Part shown: in pieces, positions 1-5,275 of the stretch
Position numbering within the stretch: the stretch's first letter is position 1
Layout of the letters: each line of letters opens with the position of its first letter
Origin: Brevundimonas sp.
Lineage (GTDB): Bacteria; Pseudomonadota; Alphaproteobacteria; Caulobacterales; Caulobacteraceae
DNA length: 8,094 nucleotides
Direction of reading: 5' to 3'
NCBI GenBank assembly: GCA_015234495.1
Contig: JADGMZ010000015.1
Coordinates: forward strand, 1-8,094
Translations under genes and position numbers: made by a program
The notes under the pieces: generated by a model
Databases searched by the model: none
Told to the model about the DNA's origin: nothing
The model's input: the letters and a program-made list of their open reading frames with translations, nothing else

Positions 1-1283
1 GGCACCAGGCTGGCCATGTCGGGCCCGTGGGCCTGGCCGGTCAGGATGTGGCGCAGCGGCATGAACAGGGCCTTGCCCTTCGCCCCGGTGCGTTCCTTGA
101 CGGCGCTGGTCCAGACCGACCAGGCGTCGGCGTCGAGGACGTCAGGGAGGACTTCCAGCGCCGCGGCCGCGAAGACGGGATCCTCGACGACGGGCGTGAC
201 CGGCCCGCTGATGATCCGTTCCAGTTCAACGATATCGGCGAACTTCTGCAGGTTCGGCCGCAGCGTGTTCCAGGCCGTTTCGCCCAGGTCCGATCCCAAG
301 GCCGCCAGCCTCGGCTGCGCCGTGTCATAGTCCATGGCGTGCAGGGCCTGGGCGTTGAGGCGGTCGAGGTCGGCGGTGTCGTAGCGCGCCGGCGAGCGAC
401 CCATCTTGGAGAAGGCGAAGCTCTCGCCCAGCGCCTGCACCGAAGCGCCGACCTCCAGCGGGTCCGAGGTGCCGATGCGGCCGAGATGGCTGGTGATGGC
501 GATCGGCTCATAGCCCTGGTCGCGCATCTCCGAGATCGACAGCGAGCCGAGCCGCTTCGACAGCGCCTGCCCGTCGGCCCCGACCAGCAGCGGCATATGG
601 GCGAAGTCCGGAACCGGCCCGCCCAGCGCCTCGAAGATCTCGATCTGGGCCCCGGTGTTGGTGACGTGGTCCTCGCCGCGGATCACGTGGGTGATGCCCA
701 TGTCGATGTCGTCGACGACCGACGGCAGGGTGTAGAGGAACAGGCCGTCCTCACGGATCAGAACCGGATCGGACATCGAGGCGGTGTCGACCTCGGCGTG
801 GCCGCGCGACAGGTCCTCCCAGGCGACCCGCTTGCCGTCCAGCCTGAAGCGCCAGTGCGGACGCCGTCCCTCGGCCTCATAGGCGGCCTTTTCGGCCTCG
901 GTCAGGCTCAGGGCGGCGCGGTCGTAGACCGGCGGCAGACCGCGCGACAGCTGCACCTTGCGGCGACGATCCAGTTCCTCGGCCGTCTCATAGCAGGGAT
1001 ACAGCCGGCCGGCGGCCTTGAGCCGGTCCGCGGCCTCCTCATAGCGATCGAACCGCTTCGACTGGTTGTAGCGCTCGTCCCAGACGAGGCCGAGCCAGGT
1101 CAGGTCGTCCTCGATCCCCTGCTCGAACTCGGGCGTGGACCGCGCCAGGTCGGTGTCGTCGATGCGCAGGACGAAAGACCCGCCCTGCCCCTTGGCGAAC
1201 ATCCAGTTCACCAGGGCGGTGCGCACGTTGCCGACGTGCAGTTTTCCCGTGGGCGACGGGGCGAAACGAACCTTGACGGACAT
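1..1283 (-). CDS. gltX: Glutamate--tRNA ligase (GluRS), C-terminus cut by window edge
   Basis: This class I aminoacyl-tRNA synthetase charges tRNA with glutamate in the cytoplasm. The frame starts at ATG 1283 and stays open to base 1, giving about 427 residues, so I estimate a few dozen C-terminal residues are missing. The N-terminus reads MSVKVRFAPSPTGKLHVGN; the HIGH signature appears as H16-V-G-N. It is followed by LRIDDTD, and the KMSKS loop is L241-S-K-R. RGEDHV and HMPLL in the Rossmann fold are also typical. The zinc-binding cysteine cluster of E. coli GluRS is largely absent, with only C97 (YPCYE) remaining, as I recall for alphaproteobacterial forms. An AAGG ribosome binding site lies 7 bases before the ATG. 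The gene is 50 bases downstream of the esterase on the same strand. Alphaproteobacteria may carry two GluRS paralogues, so tRNA specificity (Glu alone, or Glu and Gln with GatCAB) cannot be decided here. Confidence 0.96.
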   Translation of the reverse strand, partial: MSVKVRFAPSPTGKLHVGNVRTALVNWMFAKGQGGSFVLRIDDTDLARSTPEFEQGIEDDLTWLGLVWDERYNQSKRFDRYEEAADRLKAAGRLYPCYETAEELDRRRKVQLSRGLPPVYDRAALSLTEAEKAAYEAEGRRPHWRFRLDGKRVAWEDLSRGHAEVDTASMSDPVLIREDGLFLYTLPSVVDDIDMGITHVIRGEDHVTNTGAQIEIFEALGGPVPDFAHMPLLVGADGQALSKRLGSLSISEMRDQGYEPIAITSHLGRIGTSDPLEVGASVQALGESFAFSKMGRSPARYDTADLDRLNAQALHAMDYDTAQPRLAALGSDLGETAWNTLRPNLQKFADIVELERIISGPVTPVVEDPVFAAAALEVLPDVLDADAWSVWTSAVKERTGAKGKALFMPLRHILTGQAHGPDMASLV

Positions 1284-1333
1284 TCTGGGACCTTGAAAGC
1301 GAGGCGCGTAGGTCGCGCTCCCGCCCCGCCAAG

Positions 1334-2185
1334 TCAAGGCGCGGCTTTGCGTCCGAACAGCCAGTTCATGCCCAGACGATAGGCGTCCGGGGCGTTGGCG
1401 GCGTGAGTGCCGCCCGCCACGCGCAGCCCGACCAGCCGCCACGGCCTGGCTTCCCGCCCTTCCCAGACCGACAGCCAGTGCGCCGCCTCGGCCTGCAGGT
1501 CGGCCCGATCGCGCGTGCCGCTGACCACCGCCACCCCCAGGTTCTCGCCGTGGGCCGGAGCGGCCGGCTCCAGCAGCGAGTCCAGGCCCGGCGTTATCGA
1601 GGGATTGCTGGCGATCCGCCCCCAGAACAGGTCCGGATCAGTCACCGCCGAGTACAGCACCAAGGCGCCGCCGCGGGACTGGCCGAACAGCACCCGCCGC
1701 GCGGGATCCGAGCGGTATCGACGCTCCACCTCAGGGATGAGCTCGGACTTGAGGAAGCGCTGGAAGGCCGCCGCGCCCGCCTGCTGGTCCGACACGCCCG
1801 CGCCGGGAGTCTGGAAGTCGATGTTGCGGCGGTTCACCGAAGGATCGAAGCCGCCGTAGGCGATGCCGACCACGATCGCCTCGGGCAGGCCGTCGTCATA
1901 GGTGAGGAACAGGTGATTGGCCGCCAGAATGGGGAACAGGCTGTCGCCGTCGGTCAGGTAGACGGTCGGCCAGCTCGTCGCCGCCGCCGGGTCGTAGCCG
2001 TCCGGATATCGGACGTAGATGTGATAGGGCCGGCCCGTCGCCGCCGAGTCGATGCGGAAATAGTCGCCGCCCAGGGCCGGCAGATGGTCCAGCGGGATCG
2101 TGTCCTGCCCCGCAGTCCGGGCCGCCGCCGTCGTCGGGACGCCGAGCAGCACCGCCAGCACGCAAAGCACGGTCGCAATCCGCAT
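1334..2185 (-). CDS. Secreted alpha/beta-hydrolase, putative esterase of the esterase D/enterochelin esterase type
   Basis: A 283-residue protein with an N-terminal signal peptide: hydrophobic stretch at residues 3-20, likely cleavage after A22 (TTAAA|RT). It is probably periplasmic or exported. The fold markers match the putative-esterase family (PF00756, COG2819-like): YHIYVRYPDGYD near residue 54, VYLTDGDSLF near 75, and a nucleophile elbow G168-Q-S-R-G-G with Ser170 as the likely catalytic serine. His261 in GGTHAANAPDAY is the likely triad histidine; D226 or D229 could be the acid. The elbow is GQSRGG rather than the more usual GHSxGG. The substrate is unknown; relatives cleave carboxyl esters, including siderophore esters, but no siderophore genes are nearby. 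The ATG is preceded by GGGAGGG, which supports this start. It lies 28 bases after dksA and 50 bases before gltX, so it is probably in one transcript with them. Confidence 0.85.
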   Translation of the reverse strand: MRIATVLCVLAVLLGVPTTAAARTAGQDTIPLDHLPALGGDYFRIDSAATGRPYHIYVRYPDGYDPAAATSWPTVYLTDGDSLFPILAANHLFLTYDDGLPEAIVVGIAYGGFDPSVNRRNIDFQTPGAGVSDQQAGAAAFQRFLKSELIPEVERRYRSDPARRVLFGQSRGGALVLYSAVTDPDLFWGRIASNPSITPGLDSLLEPAAPAHGENLGVAVVSGTRDRADLQAEAAHWLSVWEGREARPWRLVGLRVAGGTHAANAPDAYRLGMNWLFGRKAAP

Positions 2186-2213
2186 ACGCCCTCCCAGTCC
2201 CCTGCGAGGGGGT

Positions 2214-2651
2214 TCAATCGTCGCGGTGAACCCGCTCGCGGCGCTCGTGACGCTCCTGGGCCTCCACCGACAGGGTGGCGGTCGGCCGGGCCTCGAGACG
2301 GCCCAGGCTGATCGGCTCGCCGGTCTCCTCGCAATAGCCGTAGGAACCGTCCTCGATCCGGCGCAGGGCCTCGTCGATCTTGGAGATCAGCTTGCGCTGG
2401 CGGTCGCGGGTCCGAAGCTCGAGCGCCCGGTCAGATTCCGACGATGCCCGGTCGACGAGATCCGGATGGTTCTCGGTCTCGGCCTTCAGATTGACCACGG
2501 TCCCCTTGGACTCGCGAAGGATTTCATCCTTCCAGGCCAAGAGCTTGGCCTTGAAGTATGCCAGTTGCCGCTCATTCATGAACGGCTCGTCTTCGGACGG
2601 CCGATAGGCGTTCGGCTCGATCTCGGACGCCAATGCGTTCATCGCACTCAC
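2214..2651 (-). CDS. dksA: DksA/TraR-family RNA polymerase-binding transcription factor, cysteine-poor type
   Basis: DksA binds the RNA polymerase secondary channel and, with ppGpp, adjusts promoter activity during nutrient stress. The 145-residue protein has the coiled coil (about residues 27-100) and the tip signature D64-L-V-D67-R-A69, matching E. coli D71, D74 and A76. The C-terminal zinc-finger region aligns well (YGYCEETGEPIS, then RLEARPTATL), but the four E. coli cysteines correspond to C107, T110, S128 and A131, so a classical four-Cys zinc site cannot form. Single-Cys DksA proteins are known in alphaproteobacteria. The reading frame opens with GTG 2651; ATG 2642, three codons on, is equally possible (142 residues, starting MNALASE). 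Neither has a strong Shine-Dalgarno, though the AAGAGCGTGAG run could serve. It heads the apparent dksA-esterase-gltX transcript. fliX lies upstream on the same strand, 172 bases away. Confidence 0.95.
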   Translation of the reverse strand: MSAMNALASEIEPNAYRPSEDEPFMNERQLAYFKAKLLAWKDEILRESKGTVVNLKAETENHPDLVDRASSESDRALELRTRDRQRKLISKIDEALRRIEDGSYGYCEETGEPISLGRLEARPTATLSVEAQERHERRERVHRDD

Positions 2652-2686
2652 GCTCTTAAACAGCGCCCCCCTGTGGCGCAGGCATG

Positions 2687-2715
2687 CCTATAGGGGCGGC
2701 GAAGAGTCGCGGCAA
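2687..2715 (-). promoter_or_regulatory. Putative sigma-70-type promoter of dksA
   Basis: Reading the minus strand, TTGCCG (2715-2710) is followed after exactly 17 bases by TATAGG (2692-2687). Each hexamer matches the sigma-70 consensus at 4 of 6 positions and the spacing is ideal. Transcription would begin near base 2680, giving an untranslated leader of about 30 bases before the dksA start. This is inferred from sequence only. The GC-rich background makes the TATA-containing box stand out. Confidence 0.45.
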
Positions 2716-2716
2716 C

Positions 2717-2734
2717 AACGCTCGCGCGAGCGTT
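2717..2734. promoter_or_regulatory. Perfect 18-base palindrome next to the dksA -35 box, possible operator
   Basis: AACGCTCGCGCGAGCGTT is identical to its own reverse complement. It ends one base before the putative dksA -35 hexamer (2715-2710), the usual place for an activator or a steric repressor. There is no T-run beside it and no gene ending here, so a terminator is unlikely. The binding protein is unknown. Confidence 0.4.
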
Positions 2735-2760
2735 ACCCGCGATCGCCCGGTCGGGAGGCG

Positions 2761-2802
2761 AGCGTGACATTTCTTCATCACCCGGCGGACCGGGGTCACG
2801 CT
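2761..2802. repeat. Nested inverted repeat between fliX and dksA
   Basis: Outer arms AGCGTGAC (2761-2768) and GTCACGCT (2795-2802) are perfect complements. They enclose a second perfect hairpin, CCCGG-CGGA-CCGGG (2781-2794), abutting the right arm. On the minus strand the structure starts 21 bases after the fliX stop, so it could end fliX transcription, but no U-run follows in that direction. On the plus strand TTTT follows (2802-2805), but no plus-strand gene precedes it. It could also bind a regulator; the role is not established. Confidence 0.35.
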
Positions 2803-2823
2803 TTTGCGAAATATTTGACCGCT

Positions 2824-3249
2824 TTATGCTGCGCTGCGGCGAAGATCGGCCTTCGCCAGCTCAACCGCAGCGCGCAGATCGATCTGCGCCAGCAGGCCGT
2901 CGAGGGCCGGATCGCCGTCCACCGGTCGCTCCTCGCGCAGCCCGCGGCCGAGTCGCTCCAGGGCCGCCTCCCCCGTCTCGCCGGACAGCAGGGCCAGCTT
3001 CAGATCCTCCAGCCGGTCCAGCAGGCCGCCGCCGCGACGAATGGCGCGCCGGCGGCGTTCGGTGGCGTCCTCCACCCCCTGCAGCGCCATCAGGGCCGAG
3101 ACCCCGGCGACCCCTGACACGGCCGACGCCGCCGACGCAGCCCCGGCCGGTGCGGCGCCGGTCGCTGACGGCACGGAGAAGCCGCCGCTCGCCCGGGCCG
3201 GGCGCGAGCCCGTCGACGACGACGATCCGGATGGGCCGGTGACCTTCAT
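2824..3249 (-). CDS. fliX: Flagellar assembly regulator FliX
   Basis: A 141-residue protein matching the FliX family of Caulobacter relatives. It begins MKVTGPSGSSSS, continues with a low-complexity Ser/Gly/Ala-rich stretch to about residue 50 (SAASAVSGVAGVSALMALQG), and then has a charged helical half ending DLRAAVELAKADLRR. In Caulobacter FliX couples early flagellar basal-body assembly to transcription: it binds and controls FlbD, the sigma-54 activator, and is itself made early in the flagellar hierarchy. The length fits the family (about 140). A GGAG ribosome binding site lies 9 bases before ATG 3249. The gene is divergent from flgI, and the region between carries an apparent FlbD site, which fits this role. 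No membrane segment is evident, although FliX is reported as membrane-associated. Confidence 0.9.
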   Translation of the reverse strand: MKVTGPSGSSSSTGSRPARASGGFSVPSATGAAPAGAASAASAVSGVAGVSALMALQGVEDATERRRRAIRRGGGLLDRLEDLKLALLSGETGEAALERLGRGLREERPVDGDPALDGLLAQIDLRAAVELAKADLRRSAA

Positions 3250-3302
3250 GGATTGCGACTCCAGGACATGCGGCGACCATCAGGGCGGCCGGTCACTGTT
3301 TG

Positions 3303-3308
3303 GTTAAC
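3303..3308. promoter_or_regulatory. GTTAAC, possible CtrA half-site upstream of fliX
   Basis: The CtrA consensus is TTAA-N7-TTAA(C). Only one perfect half (TTAAC, present on both strands because GTTAAC is palindromic) is found; at the 7-base spacing the other half is poor (TCAC). It lies 54 bases upstream of the fliX start codon and 5 bases from the ftr-like palindrome. CtrA control of early flagellar genes such as fliX is known in Caulobacter, so the position is sensible, but the match is weak. Confidence 0.25.
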
Positions 3309-3312
3309 GCCC

Positions 3313-3327
3313 CGGCAGATTCTGCCG
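3313..3327. promoter_or_regulatory. ftr-like FlbD binding site (flagellar enhancer)
   Basis: CGGCAGA-T-TCTGCCG is a perfect 7+7 palindrome with one central base. It resembles the Caulobacter ftr elements (CGGCA...TGCCG type) bound by FlbD. Its centre at 3320 is about 75 bases upstream of the -12 GC of the sigma-54 promoter, hence near -87 from the predicted flgI transcription start, a suitable enhancer distance. It is also about 70 bases upstream of the fliX start codon, where FlbD could repress fliX as it represses fliF in Caulobacter. The assignment is inferred from symmetry, sequence and context. Confidence 0.65.
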
Positions 3328-3380
3328 CTCCATCCCTGACCGCAATTCCCGGCGCGTTTGAAATCCTTGAATATTCCGGA

Positions 3381-3396
3381 TGGCACGCGGCTGGCA
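3381..3396 (+). promoter_or_regulatory. Sigma-54 promoter of the flgI operon
   Basis: TGGCACGCGGCTGGCA has the invariant GG (3382-3383) and GC (3394-3395) separated by exactly 10 bases, and the -24 element TGGCACG is a full match. The -12 element reads TGGCA instead of the preferred TTGCA. Transcription should begin near base 3407, 26 bases before the flgI ATG at 3433. Sigma-54 (RpoN) is known to drive middle and late flagellar genes in Caulobacter together with FlbD. Confidence 0.75.
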
Positions 3397-3432
3397 TTGG
3401 ATGAGGCACAACAGTTTGCGGATGCCGTACCG

Positions 3433-4536
3433 ATGCAGAAACTGCTCGCCTCCCTCGTGACCGCCGTCGCCGTGGCCGGATTCTCCGGCCCCGTCGCCGC
3501 CCAGTCGCGGATCAAGGACATCGCGGCCGTCGAGGGCGTGCGCACCAACCAGTTGGTCGGCTACGGACTGGTGGTCGGGCTGAACGGAACCGGCGACTCG
3601 CTGCGCAACTGCCCCTTCACCCGCCAGTCGCTCGAGGGGATGACCGAGCGGCTCGGCGTCAACATCCGCGGCTCCAACGCCAACTCCAAGAACATGGCGG
3701 CGATCATGGTCACGGGCGAGCTGCCGCCCTTCGCCACCCCCGGCTCGCGCATCGACGTCAACGTCTCCTCGATGTGCGACGCCAAGAGCCTTCTGGGCGG
3801 CACCTTGCTGGTGACCAGCCTGCAAGGCGCCGACGGCGAGGTCTATGCGGTGGCCCAGGGCTCGATCCAGACCGGCGCCGTCTCGGCCTCGGGCGCCTCC
3901 GGCTCGTCGGTGACGCGCGGCGTGCCTACCGCCGGCCGCATCGCCTCGGGGGCCACGGTCGAGCGCGAGACCGGTTTCGAGATGGCCAATATGAACGAGG
4001 TGCGGCTGACGCTGCGCAATCCCGACTTCACCACGGCCCAGCGGGTCGCCGCCGCCATCAACCAGGTCTATCCGAACGCCGCCCTGGCCGAGAACGGCAC
4101 GGTCATCGCCCTGCGCGCGCCCGGCCAGATGGGCATGGCGGGCTTCATCAGCCGGGTCGAGAACCTGCCGGTCCATGTCGACGCCCCGGCCAAGGTGATC
4201 ATCGACGAGGTCAACGGCGTGATCGTCATGGGCGACGCCGTGCGGGTCTCCACCGTGGCCATCGCCCAGGGCAACCTGACCGTCTCCATCCAGGAAACGC
4301 CGCTGGTGGTGCAGCCGGAACCGTTCAGCCGCGGCGAGACGGCGGTCGTGCCGCAGACGGACGTCTCGGTCGAGGAAGACCTCGGGCGGCAGATGCGCAT
4401 CGTCGGCGGCGGGGCCTCGCTCTCCGACCTCGTCAACGGCCTGAACGCCCTCGGCGTCAGCCCGCGCGACATGATCAGCATCCTGCAGGCCATCAAGGCC
4501 GCCGGCGCGCTGCAGGCCGACATCGAGGTGATGTGA
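3433..4536 (+). CDS. flgI: Flagellar P-ring protein FlgI
   Basis: FlgI is exported to the periplasm and polymerises into the P-ring, the bushing around the flagellar rod in the peptidoglycan layer. From ATG 3433 the product has 367 residues, the normal family length. A signal peptide covers residues 1-23 (MQKLLAS..., cleavage about PVAA|Q), and the mature protein opens with SRIKDIAAVEGVR and GYGLVVGLNGTGDS, hallmarks of the family. Other typical blocks are LPPFATPGSRIDV, GGTLLVTSL, VYAVAQG and the C-terminal LNALGVSPRDMISILQAIKA. The frame opens 25 codons earlier (TTG 3358), but the sigma-54 promoter would start transcripts near 3407, so 3433 is preferred; it also places the signal peptide at the N-terminus. 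The ribosome binding site is weak. The only two cysteines, C60 and C115, lie in the mature part and might form a disulfide. It is first in the operon. Confidence 0.97.
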   Translation: MQKLLASLVTAVAVAGFSGPVAAQSRIKDIAAVEGVRTNQLVGYGLVVGLNGTGDSLRNCPFTRQSLEGMTERLGVNIRGSNANSKNMAAIMVTGELPPFATPGSRIDVNVSSMCDAKSLLGGTLLVTSLQGADGEVYAVAQGSIQTGAVSASGASGSSVTRGVPTAGRIASGATVERETGFEMANMNEVRLTLRNPDFTTAQRVAAAINQVYPNAALAENGTVIALRAPGQMGMAGFISRVENLPVHVDAPAKVIIDEVNGVIVMGDAVRVSTVAIAQGNLTVSIQETPLVVQPEPFSRGETAVVPQTDVSVEEDLGRQMRIVGGGASLSDLVNGLNALGVSPRDMISILQAIKAAGALQADIEVM

Positions 4537-4538
4537 GA

Positions 4539-4835
4539 ATGAGCGACCTGACCGTCTCCCCCGCCCTGCTCCAGCCGGCTCCGGCGCCGCCCGCCGCCAC
4601 CGCCCGGATGCGAGAGACCGCCGCGGCCTTCGAGGCCTCCTTCCTGGCCCAGATGCTGAAGCCGATGTTCGAGGGCCTGTCGACCGACGGACCGTTCGGC
4701 GGCGGCGAGGCCGAGGCCACCTGGCGCGGCTTCATGATCGACGCCATGGCCGGCCAGACCGTCAAGGCCGGAGGTATCGGGCTCGCCGACCAGGTCGTGT
4801 CCCAGATGCTGAGAATGCAGGAGCAGTCGCAATGA
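4539..4835 (+). CDS. flgJ: Rod-binding protein, FlgJ N-terminal domain/CheL type
   Basis: A 98-residue protein with one rod-binding domain (PF10135): METAAAFEA-like helix (RETAAAFEASFLAQMLKPMF, residues 25-44), then GPFGGGEAEATWRGFMIDAMAG and GGIGLADQVVSQML, which match the N-terminal half of FlgJ. In Salmonella FlgJ caps the growing rod and carries a peptidoglycan-cutting domain; here that domain is missing, as is usual in alphaproteobacteria, so a separate lytic enzyme would be needed. In Caulobacter annotations the homologue is often called CheL, a historical chemotaxis name. The ATG is 2 bases after the flgI stop, with GAGGTGATGTGAGA just upstream as a possible ribosome binding site, so translation is probably coupled to flgI. 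The stop overlaps the next ATG (ATGA). Confidence 0.9.
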   Translation: MSDLTVSPALLQPAPAPPAATARMRETAAAFEASFLAQMLKPMFEGLSTDGPFGGGEAEATWRGFMIDAMAGQTVKAGGIGLADQVVSQMLRMQEQSQ

Positions 4836-5275
4836 CCGGAACCGCCGAACTGAACGCCACCGCGCGGGTGCGCCAGCTGATCGACCTGACCGAGCGGCTC
4901 ATCGCCAGCCTGGGCGCCGAGGCCAAGGCCTTCGAGGCCCACCGCCCGCAGGACGCCGCCGCCAGCCTGGCGGGCACCCAGGACCTGGCAAACGCCTACC
5001 GTCGGGAATCGGCGCAGGTGAAGGCCCGTCCCGAGGTCCTCGCCGCCGCCCCGGCGAGTGAACGCGCCGCCCTGGTGCGGGTCACCGAGACGTTCGAGGC
5101 GATGCTGAGCCGCCACTCCCGGGCCATCGAGGCGGCGCGGATCATCTCGGAAGGCCTGGTCAAGACCATCGCCGCCGAGGTGGCCTCGCAGCGCGGCAGC
5201 CCCTCGGCCTACGGAGCCAGCGGCCGCGCCAACGCCGGCGACGGCCGGGCCGTGGCCTTCAACCGGACGGCCTGA
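4832..5275 (+). CDS. flbY: FlgN-like flagellar protein (FlbY of Caulobacter)
   Basis: A 147-residue, largely helical, Ala/Glu/Arg-rich protein. Residues 5-65 and 75-120 look like long amphipathic helices (LNATARVRQLIDLTERLIAS near the start, ALVRVTETFEAMLSRHSRAI later), resembling FlgN-type export chaperones, which bind hook-associated proteins. The C-terminal tail is Gly/Ser/Ala-rich and ends AFNRTA. Position directly after flgI and the rod-binding gene matches the gene called flbY in Caulobacter; the symbol comes from memory of that gene order. The exact role is not settled. An AGGAG site lies 8 bases before the ATG, and the start overlaps the preceding stop. It is the last gene of the operon, and its stop lies 17 bases inside the convergent ABC-F gene. 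No terminator hairpin with a T-run is visible there. Confidence 0.8.
   Translation: MTGTAELNATARVRQLIDLTERLIASLGAEAKAFEAHRPQDAAASLAGTQDLANAYRRESAQVKARPEVLAAAPASERAALVRVTETFEAMLSRHSRAIEAARIISEGLVKTIAAEVASQRGSPSAYGASGRANAGDGRAVAFNRTA

Noticed and set aside
1304..1318. Hairpin GCGCG-TAGGT-CGCGC between the esterase and gltX
   Set aside because: Only a 5-base stem with no U-run; short GC stems arise often by chance in such DNA.
27..1382. Long plus-strand open frame of about 450 residues
   Set aside because: It is the antisense of gltX, whose translation has clear family motifs; the plus-strand product is low-complexity Arg/Gly/Val without recognisable domains. High GC keeps shadow frames open.
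3358..3432. 25-codon N-terminal extension of flgI from TTG 3358
   Set aside because: It would bury the signal peptide and lies upstream of or across the sigma-54 promoter, whose predicted start (about 3407) is downstream of the TTG.
3774..4538. Upstream extension of the rod-binding gene inside flgI
   Set aside because: The frame is open but its translation is Arg/Gly-rich shadow of flgI; the conserved protein begins at ATG 4539, right after the flgI stop.
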